A stretch of 64,000 nt of DNA from Calendula officinalis (GCA_963853835.1 OY970822.1:12277501-12341500); one strand, 5' to 3'; positions 1-12,989 are shown, counted from the stretch's first letter. Program-made: numbers and translations. The notes: generated by a model not told the origin, from the letters alone.

Positions 1-3000
1 ATATGTGAGCCATCAAGCGAGTGCACAAAATTGGGTGGAAATGCTGTTCTTTGCCTCCTCACCATAACCTAATATTTATTCAATAAAATCAAACAACAAT
101 TAAAACCAAACTGATTATTTTAACTATTTTTGGAGTAAAGTTTATATACCTTTTCAGTCTCACGTTGTAGGGTTAGTACTTGAAGAGAAGTCGAAACCTG
201 CACCCAAAAATAAATAAATAAACTTAGCAATTAATAAAAAAAAAAGGTATTAAAGAAAGTATTGAATACTTACAAGATGTCTTCCATACATGCGATACGG
301 TTGTACAACTGGAAGACCAAGTGGAGTAGTCCACCTCACTGGCTCATTTTCACAAGCAATTAACTGTCCACAATTTACAGTTAATAACCACCAACTGTTT
401 TTTTTCAAACATGATTGAGTAAAATAAATGAATCAAACCTTTGCACATTCTCCAAGCCAATTCATAATATTACGTGCACCTTCAAACATTTCCCCAAGTG
501 CAGCTAAAGTGATCTGTCTCAAATAAATACATAATAATTAATAACCAAACCCAAAATGTTTATTAATATAATAATCAACAAAAGTGGTTACTTTTGCAGC
601 ATAACAAGCTGCACCAAAAAGCTCAGCATCATCACCAATATTCTCACGTTCTTGCAACCGCCTTTTTATCTGATCTCGTGCACCAATATAAGTCACTCCA
701 TAAACTGATGTCATAACCGTCTGCTTAACTAACTTTCTGTCCACCTGGAATTACCAAAACTAAATTGTCTTTCTTTTTGTATATATATATATATATTTCA
801 TATAATTGTTGGCTATTTAACCTGATTGATTAGAAGGCGTGCATGTTTTGAGTCTGGAAATGAATCGCAATCCAATTCTGCATCTCTCTTTACAACATCA
901 AGAACTCTGCATTAAACATGATTTTTATTTATTTATTAATTAATTATGTTCTACGTAATAATTATAATAACACGGGATGCAAGTAACACACCTTGCAGCA
1001 ATTTCTGAGTACACATCAGCAGGTCGTTCTCCTTCAACTAAATTCACAGCAGATGCTCCTACCTGAATAAAGATGTTACCAACAAATCAATCAGACAGTT
1101 ATTTTACAAACACAAGATATTAATATAATAATATATATAAAAAATTATGTTTTGGAGAGTCATTACTTTATCTCTACCAAGAGCAGCATAGTGTTGTAAA
1201 CCGTTGCAGGAACCATCCTATAAACCATAAAACAAAAAAAAAATATATATGATTAAATAAATTGTATCTTCTACACCATGGAGTTGACTTTTTGGTCAAT
1301 ATTGTACCTGATGCACTGGAATATAAGAAACAACTGTTTCTGGAGATGGGCTTCTCAGAGCTTCAGCAAGATTAATACAAACAGCCAAACACTGAAACGG
1401 GTCTTCAGCTTTCAACCACCATTTTTCACCACCAAGTGGTCTATCAGCAGAATCAAATATTTCATGCAAATGATTTTCTGTAAATTCTATTCTTCGTTCA
1501 AGAGATAATTTATCCACACCATTTGCAAATAAATTTGCCACGTGTATTTTCAACCATCTTAGGCCCGAATGCCCAAGAGCCCGACCCTCTGAAAACTCCA
1601 AAATACCCCGACATAGATCTGACCCGAGATGGTTTAAGTGTGGATGCATCGGGTAGGCCCGACCCCGAAAATCCAGATTGTGTGGGTAGAAAAAGCCCGC
1701 TTCGTCTTTCATCTTTCGTGCCACCTGGCATCCAATAACAGTAATTCAAAATTTTAGTAGCAGAATGAAAAAAAAAAACAAAAAGTAGAATGATTTTTTT
1801 AACTAAAGATGTAATCGTACAGTTAGTTTGAGCTCAATGTCACACCGTTGGGAATGTCTTTCACTGTTCTCCTTTTTGACTTTTTTGACTTTCCATTTCC
1901 ACTTTTTTAACTGTTCTTCATCTTCTATGTCTGGTTTTTCTGGAAAAGGGATCTGGATTTGGTAATTTAAGATTATGTTATGGAAACTAGAAATAAAAAT
2001 TTGTTAACTGTTTTTGTGATTAAGTTGTAAGGTAACTGTAACTCACATCATCACGGTCAACCAAACCAGCAAGGCGGCCGCCGTTTGACCATATTTGGTC
2101 AACCACGGCTAGTACCCTTTTGTTCACCCTCCATTTAGTGTTCCCAAGAGTGTCCAAAGCCTGGTCAAATGGTCAATGTCAACACATTATGTCAATAATC
2201 AGCTTTTTTTAAAGAAAAACATCTTGCATGATTCACAAAATCTATTATATAAATTAAAAAAATAATTAAAAAGATGCTAACATCAAAAACAGGCTGCAGA
2301 TTCTGTTTAGGAGTCCTTTTAAGAACTTCGCGTTGTTGCTTAGCTCCATGAATGCGCATTACATAGGATGGTAAGAATAGGTAAGCTCCTTTGTCATAAC
2401 TAGTAATAATACAAAAATTAATTAACTAAAAAATAAATGCAAATAATATATGTTGTTAAAATACGGTTAGAATGAAAGTTTCGATAAATTAGAAATATCG
2501 TACCCTGTCCACTTGACGGGAGGTATTAACATTGGCATATAAGGCAAAAACACATGCTTGGACTGTTTCAGCAATAACAGAAAAAAACATAATTAATCGT
2601 ACCAGAAAAAAAAATTAAAAATTTGCAATAAATTAGATTAATTCTTGAAATTACCGCTCTCTCTAGTCCTTTACGAACTAACGGGTCACATTCAATAACA
2701 CCATATCTTCTTCCGTTTTTCCTGTTCGACAGAAAACCATACTAAAAGTTAAAACAGCCCGTTTATGAACCCGACCCGTTTTGACCCATTACTTTGACCA
2801 CCTACAAAGAGAAAGAATCCTTACTGTCCTTCTTTGACTGAAGTTCTAAACGTGTGCACAAATGCAGGTCGAATATCAGGTGGCACATCACCACCCAATT
2901 GGTCAGCTGGAGGCTGTATATAAGCAGATTGCAAAAGCAACTCAATCAACCGACTTCCCACCTAAAAAAATTAAAAAATAAAATCAATATATTATATGTA

Positions 3001-4157
3001 TGTATGTGTGTATGTATGTATGCATGTATGTATGATCAGTTGAAATATGTTGATATGAACCTATGACCTCAAACCTGAGCTTTAACATGTTGTGCCCATG
3101 GTTTTGAATCATCATGCCCCTTGACAATTTGCCCTACAGCCTGCAATTTCTGTTTTTTCATCAACTTTGTTACTTTTTTATGTAATCCCTCATCTTCTTT
3201 ACTGACATCAGACACTTTTTCTTCTTTTTTCGCTTTTTTCGCAGCTTTTTTCGTCTTCGTTTTCTCCAAAAACTTATGTATTCTAATCTAATACATAAAC
3301 AAAACCAGCACAAAATCAAAAAAAAAAAAAATTAATTAAATAAATAAATAAGAAAGTACTCATACCTCTTGTTCAATTGCTTCACCAACACTACAAGAAG
3401 CCGATACAACTCTCGCACAACCGTTTTCGCCACCTGTCATTATCAGTCCCATAACTTTATGCATAGTAATAACAGCCATTTTATCAGCTGGAAGCAAATC
3501 AAAATAAGGTGCAAATGCAGCTTTATGTTTCCCATTTCTACACAGTTCTTGATCTTGTTCAATCTTTTTACATAACGGTTCAAACCACCCTAGAAATAAC
3601 GACTTCATGTACGGCAAATTAGGTGCTAATTTATGTTCGCACATATCACTCAACAGCTCTTTATATTCTTTAGCTGCTTGTTCCCATGCTTCTGTTTCAA
3701 TCTTCACTTGCCTATGTTTTAATTTCATATAATTCCAACTGCTACCAGTTTTTTCACGTTTTAACTGCCACCAACCTCGAGTCGCTTGTCGGTGTTCTTG
3801 TTTCCCCATTTCATTCAACAGTTTTTGAACTTCATCTCCACCGTTGATTTCATCATCTGCATCAGTTGATGACGAAGAAGCAACAGCTTCTGCTGTACTT
3901 GCAAACCTTTTTACGTTAAACCCTACGTGGTTTGTTACTCCAAATCGTTCATCTCTAGCGTAATTTTGACCAATTTGACTTAACTCGAAGGGGTTTCTTT
4001 CTGGATGGCCTTTAATTGATGAAGAACAATCGAATTCTATACATTTAAACGGTAACTTGTCGGAAATGTTTGGGGTTCCGGAATACCCCCAAATATTTCG
4101 ACGAAATGAGTGTGAATTAAGAGAAGAACGTACTCGCTGGGAGGTGTTTCTCCACAT
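1..4157 (-). CDS. RPOT: Phage-type (T7-like) organellar RNA polymerase, C-terminus outside window
   Basis: Single-subunit DNA-directed RNA polymerase that transcribes mitochondrial (possibly also plastid) genes. I place 17 exons: 3366-4157, 3075-3287, 2825-2961, 2655-2721, 2504-2562, 2282-2399, 2047-2160, 1821-1952, 1308-1724, 1167-1217, 992-1062, 822-906, 592-744, 439-513, 274-363, 150-197 and 1-68. All have GT..AG borders and matching phases, giving about 896 codons without a stop. Visible T7-family motifs are DFRGRAYP, catalytic motif A (DGSCNGLQHYAALGRD), motif B with its Lys and Tyr (RKLVKQTVMTSVYGV), and NFVHSLDGSH. Motif C and roughly the last 80 residues lie beyond base 1. The start is placed at MWRN, which I remember as the start of plant mitochondrial RpoT proteins. 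In-frame ATGs at 4260-4262 and 4257-4259 would add 35 residues. An N-terminal targeting peptide rich in Ser, Arg and Asn fits organelle import. RpoTm and RpoTmp cannot be separated with certainty. Confidence 0.93.
2996..3034. repeat. (TATG)n microsatellite in an RPOT intron
   Basis: Imperfect tandem ATGT/TATG units with one TGTG and one TGCA interruption, within the intron between the second and third RPOT coding exons. It has no visible effect on the splice sites. Confidence 0.8.
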
Positions 4158-5198
4158 AATCTTTGATGAATTTAAGTTGAAACTGGGTTTTGAATTTAGG
4201 GGAAAGTGGGATTGAGTGATTGGGTAAATGGAGGGAGTGTGGGATTGGGTGTTGAACATCAATTTGGGATGGTTTTGTTAAGGGGGATTATGTAAGGTGT
4301 AGTTAGTAATGGAGGAAGTAATTTTGTGGTAAACATGGAGTTGATTGGGGAAGAAGACGAGGTTAAAACCCTGCATAAACCTTGTAGGCTACTACCGAAC
4401 CGACCTTTTTCTCAACTTTTATTATTATTTTTAATGGAAAATCATGAAAATTGCAATTTTTAGAAGTTAACTATCCGTTTTGTTTCTAAAACGAATTCAA
4501 AATCACTTCCAAATAAGATAGTCTAGGAAATTGTTTCCCAAATGTTACAATAAAATTTCAGTTACAACATGTTCATCTGAGTTATATATTCACATATCTA
4601 TAAAGCTCCCTGTTTATCACTTCATGTTTTTCGCGAATGCTACAATTTTTTTGCAAAATTTAACTTGACGATTGTTTTTCCAACATTAATTTGTTGCTCA
4701 CTATATAATTTGATTTCAAACGTGCAACAAAAATTACCGTTTAAGATTGTTGTTGCTAACTCTTTTTGTTGGCAACCGTAACTTGTAACTATTTCCACAA
4801 CATTAACTTGGGGGTCAAGGGGTAGTGAGACATTATGGACCGACATGATATATTACTCAAAACTTATTAATTTACAAGTTTATAGTTTTACTTACTAATC
4901 ACACATTACATCTTCTTTTCTCAAACAAATTACATGTAAAAAAATAACCAACAAACATTTGGCTTAGTGGTATCAGTATCAAGCATCAACTTGATTTGTC
5001 CATCAAAAAAAGTAGAAAACAAGCCCGTTTCAAACTTCATTTTATGATCCTTCAATCCCTGTTGCACCCGTGGGCTTGAAACAATCAATATTACACAACA
5101 CTGCAGCCCGCATCATTTCTCCAAATCTGCCACCATTCATTTACACAATCAAAAACACAAAATTCATCCATAATTCACAATCAATTAATTACATAAAG
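4158..5198. other. Intergenic region upstream of RPOT
   Basis: This stretch lies between the RPOT start (minus strand) and the 3' end of the next minus-strand gene. The part nearest 4157 should hold the RPOT leader and promoter. The part near 5198 should hold the 3' UTR of the hydrolase gene. No ORF with coding character and no complete RNA gene was seen. The 4960-4980 segment resembles a tRNA A-box but has no matching B-box. Confidence 0.6.
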
Positions 5199-6895
5199 CT
5201 AACCAGACCGATCAATGCTGTTCCGTGGTTTCTCGGATTGCTCAGCAGCGTTCGAGTTGGTTGACTTTTCCACATGTTCCAGATTCTTCTTAGACTTTTC
5301 TCGCCGGTCAACGCTCGATCTTGACTTTTCCGTACTCGTACTTGGCCTCGACAAATCTGTGCTCGGTCTTGATTTTTCTCTAACATCTGTACTATTTCGA
5401 GGCTTTGTATCACTATCTGTTGACGATTCTGACATATTTTTCAAACGGGTTGATTTCCCAACAGCTGATATAAACTTTTTTAAGTGCCTTATGTACTCAG
5501 GGAACAATTCCAAATCACAGTGGTTCCCACCTTTTACCCATAACGGTTCATATTTTTCTACACAAAGTTCCCATAACTGCTTTCCATGAGAACAATCTAC
5601 AACATCATCAGCAGTCCCCTGAAAATAAAATTAAAAATAAAAAATAAAATTTTTGGCTAAAAATTGTTTCAAATCACATTGCAAGAAAAATATTATAAAA
5701 TGTCGGAAATTCAGGAAACGAGCACATACATGAATAACTAAAACAGGGCACTTGACCAATGGGATTTTGTCAATATTCTGCATCACAATAAGAAAAAAAA
5801 CCCGACTAATTGGTAAATATTTATTATAATTGTGAAATTGTAAGGAGTATATATATATATATAGGCAAGAAAACTACTAACCTTATATATATCAAACCAA
5901 TATGTTCGTTTGACAGGATACATGACCCGAAGTCCTGACAAAATTGGGCTGTGAAGAACAACGGCCCGTAATCTTGATAAACGTGATGCTAAATCTAGAG
6001 TGGGCCCACTACCAACGGATTGACCATATAAGATTACATCTTCTTCTTTTGCACCATAAGTTTCTTCAAGGCATCTATATGCTGCTTCTATATCAGCGTA
6101 TGTATTTTGTTCACTTGGCTAGATAGATAATAATTGTGTGTAGTTTAGTAAATCGATATTATAATGTAGAAATTATTAAAATTATTTCAAATTACCATAC
6201 CTTCCCTGAAGACTGACCATATCCAGTGTAATCGTACCTGTCCAAATTACCAGAATATTGATCGGTTTATTAGCTAATGTTATCTTAAAAAGTAATTGTA
6301 ACAAAACAATACATATGTTTAGTTAATCTATATATAGGTATCCGTATCTGCTTAATCCCACCCCACTTCAATTAGCAATTAAGCATCATATAATTCGAAC
6401 ACCTTAAGTTCCAGTTCTTATCTCTCAAGGTCAAATGTATGCTATAAACTTCTTAATCATTAAGACCATACCCAAAAGAAAATACAGTAATGGATTGATA
6501 ATTTTTGAAGACTCGGATCTCAACCTTACACAATTCAATCAGATAACACTAAAGTTCAAAACTTTAATCAGACAGATTAAGAGAATTAAGACTAACCCCA
6601 GTAAGTTAACTCGAAGATGAAGACTAAGTTCACAGAACAAATCATACATCTGACCCAGATCGGCGGCGTTGCCGTGAGAATAAAGCACCGTCAACGCCGC
6701 CGCCGGATTCTTCACATACGCTGCCACAATCTCCGTCCCTTTCTTCGTTTTCAGCTTCAAAACGTCGACGTTTACTCGCTCAGACACATCTGTCATCCTC
6801 ATCTTCCCACTTTCCTCCACCAATACCCTATACGACGGCGGATTCGGCGGAAAGAACGCGAACTTCGCCGCTACAGACGACGTCATCGCCCCCAT
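5199..6895 (-). CDS. Alpha/beta hydrolase, ABHD17-like (BEM46 family) serine hydrolase
   Basis: A five-exon gene (6597-6895, 6201-6237, 5882-6118, 5730-5777, 5199-5618) encoding 346 residues. Phases agree across all junctions and the stop lies at 5199-5201. The nucleophile is the Ser of GQSVGSG in the third exon. The acid Asp lies in GTADDVVD and the catalytic His in GGNHCDLE, both in the last exon. A conserved N-terminal MGAMTSSVAAKFAFFPPNPP supports the ATG at 6893-6895; an upstream ATG at 6953-6955 would add 20 poorly conserved residues. Animal ABHD17 proteins are depalmitoylases acting at membranes; for plant members that role is inference. The tail after about residue 250 is Ser, Lys and Arg rich with repeated K/R-S-S/R-D/E motifs, looks disordered, and varies between species. 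The gene is head-to-tail with RPOT on the same strand. Confidence 0.93.
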
Positions 6896-9677
6896 CTTCA
6901 ATTCGATCAAATTGAATCGATCAAACACAATCAAAATCAAAACTTTTGTTGGCAAAGCTCAAATAGTGGTGTAAACTATATCCACTAACAACTTTGGGTG
7001 AATACTTGAAGGGATTTGGTGAACATGTTTGAATTTATGAAATGGGGAAATCTTGGCAGGGGTTGTTTGATTTGATACAGAAATCCGCAATTAATCGAAT
7101 AGATTTGTTCGTGGGTGTATTGAGAGGGAAAACGGAAAGCAATTACTGACTTTCTTGAAATGGGTTCGATCGGGAACACATAGTGAATGTGTAGTGTGTG
7201 AGGGAGAAACGGGAGCAATTCCTTCCGCCGTTAAAGGCGTAGGGCAGCACGTGTTGACAGACTATTCTACTTGATCTCGTAAGGTCTCAAATCAAGTTAT
7301 TTCATGAAAACCATAACGTATAATAAAAGGTTTAATCACAATATGTTAAAAGTCACGAACTACATCTCAAAATTAAGGAAATTTTTTATGTTTTAATTTA
7401 CTTAAGAGGCTAAAATGCGTAGTTAATTACGAGTATAAAAGAGAGGATTAAGCGCCTAGTAATGTATGTAACCACAAATCTTAAGGCTCTATCCGTAAGG
7501 GGTGATCAGACCTGTTTGGTCACATGCTTTCGCATTAGCGTCACATCAGGCTTTTCTCTTCTGACCAAACACATGAAAAATCTCGACCAAAGCCACATAG
7601 CAGGCGACCAAACCCACAACCAACCTTAAAATTAATTTTATTAATACGTGTACCACCTACCAACCACGAAGTATAAACACTCAATGCACAACGCCTCACG
7701 ACCCCCTCCGGTGATCCAGGCGACCAAATGTTTGCCACATCATGGGTGGAACACGTCGGGCTTGAAGCCCGTAAGGGATGAGACGCATACATGAAGAGGA
7801 AAAGTGTGGTCGTGGTCGTGAGGTGACCATGCTTGTATATGTAGTCTAATCTACTCGTAAATACCACCTAATATTTACAAAAAAATTCGAACTTCTGACC
7901 ACAAAAATGAGGGGCGAATACCACATACTACTAAGTTAAAGCTCTTTGATATGTATCCAACTAGTCTTGATAAGTATTAAATATTATCTGTATTCAACTA
8001 TCAATACTTCTATTTCTTTAACAAAATTCAAATGATTTGGTATTAGGTGTATCATATGACTTTGTAAACAAGTAGATGGTAATTTTGTTGGTATGTCATC
8101 CATATAATCAATCTACCACACGCTCTAACAAATTAGCCAATATATCAGCGTAATTGTTACACCTAGGAAGTCACAATTATAGTATTTCTCTCACCCAAAG
8201 CATGTTTAGTTGCATAAGCTCTTACATAATCTGTTGTGCTTCTGACATCAAAACACTTTGTGATTAGAAAGACTAAAGCTTTCTCTTTCACTTGAAAATT
8301 CAACCAATCAAAAAACAGTAAGGTAATAATAAAGATATAGTTGTATTAGTTGCACAGTGTAATAAATGTATTTTTGTTAAATTATATGATTTTTATCTCT
8401 GAACAATAATTTTTGAACGGTGGGAGTAATATGTTAGCCATTCAAAATTTTCTTGTCACACACACCTTCTAAAAATATTTATATTGAGAACAATGTTATG
8501 GTAAACAGATTAAAAAGAGCACTATGCATATCTCTATAAAATATACAGGATGTGCATCGGTGATTTTTCACATTCATTTCATTGTTTTGTGTGTGCAAGC
8601 ATCTCGATCATGTGTTCTGCGTTGTTGTTGATGAATATTAATCTCACACAAAAACACACGTTTCTCAAGGTGGGTGGTGCTGATTGTCGTCCAAGGCTGG
8701 CCTAAACACCCCCACTTGCTTTGACTTGAAATACACGCCCATTCAAACTTGAATTTTATATGTATTTATTTATATATAAAGTATTAATATTTGCTGAAAA
8801 TGGAATTGATCAAGTTGGCTAGACAAGTATGCAAAATATATAAGAAAAACACACACAACCTGTGGTAAATCTTGAATGCACAAATTTTTAAAAGGATTTA
8901 TTAAATTATCACATAAACTTTCCATTTAATAACATTATTAAGAAGCTTTCCATAAGATTTTTCTACAATGCATATAAATATAGATAAATCTTTTGTGTGT
9001 TTTCAAAAAGACTTATGGAAGAAAAGTTTTTGAAACAAAAGTTTTTTACTAGAAGGTCATATATATTCAAATGAACTATATAAAAAAATAAATTTTTTTT
9101 ATAAAAAGCTTGCATTAGAGATCATTAGAAATTTTAGAGTTCCACACTAGAATGCTTGTTCAGATATTCGTCTAATTAATTTTATTCTGGCTCTTTAGAA
9201 ATTTGACAGTTCGATAATTAGTCACTGTCGTTCATTCTTTCTTGAGTAGTTAGATTATAATTACACACTAAACATAAGTTTTGAGCTATTTATATGTTCC
9301 AAGAACATTACTCACACTGACTACGTTCAGTTAATTTACTAATTGTCAAATCAAAATAAAAACAGATTTATATATTACTCTCTGTCTCTACCTCGGTATC
9401 ATATAAATACAGATTTACATTTACCCCCTCACTTATGTGTTACCGTAACTTTATAATATTAGCAAAACCAATTAAAAAATTCCAACAAGCAAGAAACAAA
9501 AGTAATTAAAGTAAGAACTCAAATATGTTCTGATTCCAAAAGGCAACATTTAGTCAATTCCACTTCCCTTTTGATCGTATCGAGTAAAGCCAGCCGTACA
9601 AAAATATATATGTATATGTGAAAATGTTATTAGGGTTTTTCTAATATGTGTCCCTAGTGCACACATTAAGGGCCATT
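6896..9677. other. Promoter/5' UTR of the hydrolase gene and gene-free sequence
   Basis: The 6896-7230 part is the probable 5' leader and promoter of the minus-strand hydrolase. From 7230 to 9677 I see AT-rich sequence without exons, RNA genes or a complete transposon. The 7480-7900 part is more GC-rich and has the look of an old repeat: CCGTAAGGGGTGA near 7494 and CCGTAAGGGATGA near 7770 lie in direct orientation. I could not find paired terminal repeats for it. Confidence 0.5.
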
Positions 9678-9680
9678 TAA

Positions 9681-10067
9681 GAGGGTGTTTGGGATTGCGA
9701 TTTGAAGTAGATTATTTGCTTATTGCATTTTGAAAACGCAAATAATCTAAAACTAGTGTTTGGCAAAATGTATGAAATAATCACTTATTGCGTTTTGGAG
9801 CTTTCAAAATGGAGTTTTGAAAAAGTAGGTTGGTTGCTACTTATTTGCGTTTTGAAAATGGAGTTTTGAATATTACATATTAACTAAACAAATAATTAGG
9901 TTTGCCAAACACTAAAAAACAGATTATCTGATTATTGCGATTTCAAACAACATAATCAAATCCAAACACTACTTTTCAGAATCACGTTTTATAATTACCG
10001 CTGATTATCTGATTATTCATTTTCAAAACACATAATCTATTTTCAATAAGCAATCCCAAACACCCCC
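9681..10067. mobile_element. Tourist-like (PIF/Harbinger-derived) MITE
   Basis: A 387 bp non-coding element. Its left end GAGGGTGTTTGGGATTGC and the reverse complement of its right end GGGGGTGTTTGGGATTGC differ at one position, and weaker pairing continues for about another 25 bp. It is flanked by TAA on both sides (9678-9680 and 10068-10070), the trinucleotide target duplication typical of Harbinger elements. The interior contains further inverted repeats of CAAAACGC and AATAATC type. No ORF is present, so it would depend on transposase from elsewhere. Confidence 0.85.
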
Positions 10068-10240
10068 TAAGTATCTCAAAATTTCCTAAACATACATTGA
10101 TAAACATTAATGAAGTCTAAACATTGTCTTTTTAGAAGATGTATTAAATGTGTTTTTGAAATAAATGGAAATTTTAAAATTGTTAATTGCACCTTATCAT
10201 ATGCCTATGAAGCATATGATAGAAAAACTCATGTACCAAA

Positions 10241-10373
10241 GGGCCTCTGGCCCAGCAGTATGATGTTTGCCTCTTGACTTTGAGGTCTTAAATTCGAGTC
10301 TCGTCATGGATATAAGTGATAATTAGGAGTATATTAGATTTGTCATTTCAAAAAAAAATAAATAAAAAAAAAT
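10241..10373 (+). mobile_element. tRNA-derived SINE candidate
   Basis: The head GGGCCTCTGGCCCAGCAGTA resembles an internal polymerase III A-box. AAATTCGAGTCTCG about 40 bp later matches a B-box. A short unrelated body then ends in an A-rich tail (about 10349-10373). This order is that of plant tRNA-derived SINEs. I did not find a convincing target-site duplication, so ends and family are provisional. Confidence 0.55.
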
Positions 10374-10747
10374 AACCCCATGTTATTAATACAAAACAGA
10401 TCATGCATGGGAAACTAAAATCAAAATGCAAATGTTGTCAGATACTACTAAAATATTGTTTTGTTTTCGAAAAAAATTAAAAATAAAATAAACGTTTGGG
10501 CAGAAAATAAGTATCCAAAGGAGGGTATGACTCAAGGTTGATCGATAATCGAATCTCAGACTATCAGGACCGTTGCTTCATCGACCCTATTTTCTATTTA
10601 ACATTTTCGTACTTTCCATGTGTTCTTAATTTGTCATGCTTAATTTATTAAACATCGTATAGTAAGATTCAAATTTTGCATTACATTTTTATAATGTAAA
10701 CATTAATGTTGTGATCACCTGGCTAAATAAATAAATGAAAACATAAC

Positions 10748-10979
10748 TGTTGGGTCTCAAATGTTATAACCAATAGTCTAGGGGGCATTATGTAATTAGT
10801 CGAAACTAGGTATAGGTATAAATACCTTGATCTTAGTTAATTGTCACTAACCTTTGCCCTATTTTGTAATTGTCAAATCCATAGCAAAGTGTTCATGTTC
10901 TTCAATCAATCTTAATCTTCCTATATTTCTACTTGTTATTGCTTAATCCATTGGTTAATCCTTAAATTCATAATCTACA
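10748..10979 (+). repeat. 5' LTR of element 1
   Basis: Starts TGTTGGGTCTC and ends CTACA, with a TATAAATA promoter-like box at about 10,817. It pairs with 11883-12114 with seven substitutions and no indel. Confidence 0.9.
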
Positions 10980-11882
10980 ATTGGTATCAGAGCAAAAGTC
11001 TACATAGCTTCGATCCAAATCAGCCGTGATTAAGCAAATTTTGAAGATTTTGATGGGTTTTTGAAGTGTTTTTGGTCAAAAAGTGCTCAAAAGTGGGATT
11101 AAATTCAAAATCAAATGTATGTTTCATGTTTTTGGTATTATAGCTTTGTTCTATTACTGATTTCGAGCAAATCAATAGCAAATCTCATATAAAAATCATC
11201 AAAAACAAGGTTTAATTTCGTTTTTAAAAGTTCAAAAATGAAGAACATGAAGAACACAAAATTTTCGGAGCTTTAAAGCTAAAATCGAGAAAATCGGAAC
11301 TTGTTTTCAAAAAAGTGTCTGAATAGGATTGTAGGTAATTGAAAATCGAACGTTTTGCAACAAGAATCACTCGATTTGGTTAAGAAATGAGCAAGTTATG
11401 ATGGTCGGACCATAAACAAGAAACCAATGATCTAACGAAGGTATCAAACAACTTCCATAGTTGAATTTGGTAATTCGTTCACCGGGGAGTAAACATAAGA
11501 ATGTTCAATCCAACTCCCGTGAAGAAATAGTTGTTTATTTGAGGGGGAGCGTAACCGTTATCAACATTTTACCCTAACAACAATTATCAAGAATCATTGA
11601 TCGACATAAAGCCACAAACTTCAAGAAAAGACTTCCGCTGTTAATCTCTCTATCATTATGGGTCTTACTTTTAGTCGATCAATATGTATCTTCAATCAAA
11701 AGTCTTCAAAATACATCTTGTTGGTTAAAAAGCTACAAGAAGTATTCATTTTCACATCCAAAGAAAGCTCAAATTGTTCCTAATACAACATTATTTAATG
11801 ACATATCTACCAGGTGCAACTTTGGCTCAAGATGAAGACTTCGAAGATACGCCTCCCAGACTATTGTTACAAAGGGGGAGAT

Positions 11883-12114
11883 TGTTGGGTCTCAAATGTT
11901 GTAACCAATAGTCTAGGGGGCATTATGTAATTAGTCGAAACTAGGTCTAGGTATAAATACCTTGTTCTTAGTTAATTGTCACTAACCTTTGCCCTATTTT
12001 GTAATTGTCAAATTCATAGCAAAGTGTTCATGTTCATCAATCAATCTTAATCTTCCTATATTTCTACTTGTTATTGCTTAATCCATTGGTTAATCCTTAA
12101 ATTAATAATCAACA
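11883..12114 (+). repeat. 3' LTR of element 1
   Basis: Direct repeat of the 5' LTR, beginning immediately after the polypurine tract and ending CAACA before the right-hand ATAAC duplication. Confidence 0.9.
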
Positions 12115-12279
12115 ATAACATAAACAACGTAGTAATATAGTTTCTTGCTAGATTTTTATATGACGTTGTTTATAAACAAATACAAGTTTGATAGAATACT
12201 AGCTTATAAGTTATCTATAGGTCGGCATAACACACAGAAACAACTATATAAAGTAACACGTTTTCACTAATTAGCTAGA

Positions 12280-12550
12280 TGTTAGGACCATTTATGTAAT
12301 AGTTTTGACCTTTTTAAGTCCGTTAGTTAACTTTTCCTTTGTTAAGTGGTAGGAGTATATAAGTTTGTAACTTTGACTTTCAAGTCAAGCTTTCCCACAT
12401 TAACTGAAATACAATTTCTGAAAGCTGTTCAACTACCATCATTCTCTCTCATTTACACACACTAAATACACCAAGAACACACACACATAAACTTCAATCT
12501 CTCTTGAATCTTCATGGATTAGCTCGATCTTAGTGAAATACGATCTATCA
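12280..12550 (+). repeat. 5' LTR of element 2
   Basis: TGTTAGGACC start and TATCA end, followed by AG and the primer-binding site. A TATATAAG box near 12,356 is a likely promoter element. It shares its first 14 bases and its 3' end pattern with the LTR of element 4. Confidence 0.9.
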
Positions 12551-12989
12551 AGTGGTATCAGAGCGAAATCTCTCTTTGAGAAGATCCAATTTCGAGCTAG
12601 AATCATCCAGATCTGAATTTTGAAGAAAAAGTTGATGTTCGTCATTGAAAATTTAATGTTGTAAATTTTTTGTTCAAATTGAAGATTTGATTGGAGAATC
12701 ATGTTTCTCCTTCGATTCTAAGCAAGATAGAATCAAAATTCGATCCATTCCGTCAACAAATCACTTCAATTTTGTGATTTTAGTGAAAAACTAAAAAATG
12801 TTCAAAAAGTCGACTGAAATCAAAATTCCGATCTATTGTGTTATGGATTGAAGAAAGTGATCAAATCAAAGTGTTAGCAATTGGATTTCGAGCAATTAGC
12901 AAGAAGAATCATTCAAATTGGTTAAGAAATGAGCAAAATCGAATCGAAAAAGTGAAGAGAAAGTACGTTCGTGTCTGTGTTCGTCGCAT

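Larger units (their letters stand above)
10748..12114 (+). mobile_element. Element 1: short complete non-coding copia-like LTR element
   Basis: A 1,367 bp element with two 232 bp LTRs, flanked on both sides by the 5 bp target duplication ATAAC (10743-10747 and 12115-12119). A primer-binding site TGGTATCAGAGC (10982-10993, initiator Met tRNA type) follows the left LTR. A purine tract AAAGGGGGAGATT precedes the right LTR. The roughly 900 bp interior has no ORF, so the element is non-autonomous (TRIM-like). Its 3' interior around 11,470-11,700 resembles the 3' interior of elements 2 and 4 in this window, so it looks like a deletion derivative of the same group. The two LTRs differ at 7 of 232 positions, making it the oldest of the four LTR elements here. 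Confidence 0.9.

Noticed and set aside
1523..1738. Plus-strand ORF inside RPOT
   Set aside because: Antisense shadow of the largest RPOT exon, which has clear T7-polymerase motifs on the minus strand.
4960..4985. tRNA or SINE start (GGCTTAGTGGTA, A-box like)
   Set aside because: No B-box, no cloverleaf and no A-rich tail at the right distance.
5215..5589. 124-codon plus-strand ORF
   Set aside because: Antisense shadow of the Ser/Lys-rich last exon of the hydrolase gene.
7541..7867. 108-codon minus-strand ORF
   Set aside because: No domain, low-complexity Thr run, located in repeat-like sequence, with no splice or start support.
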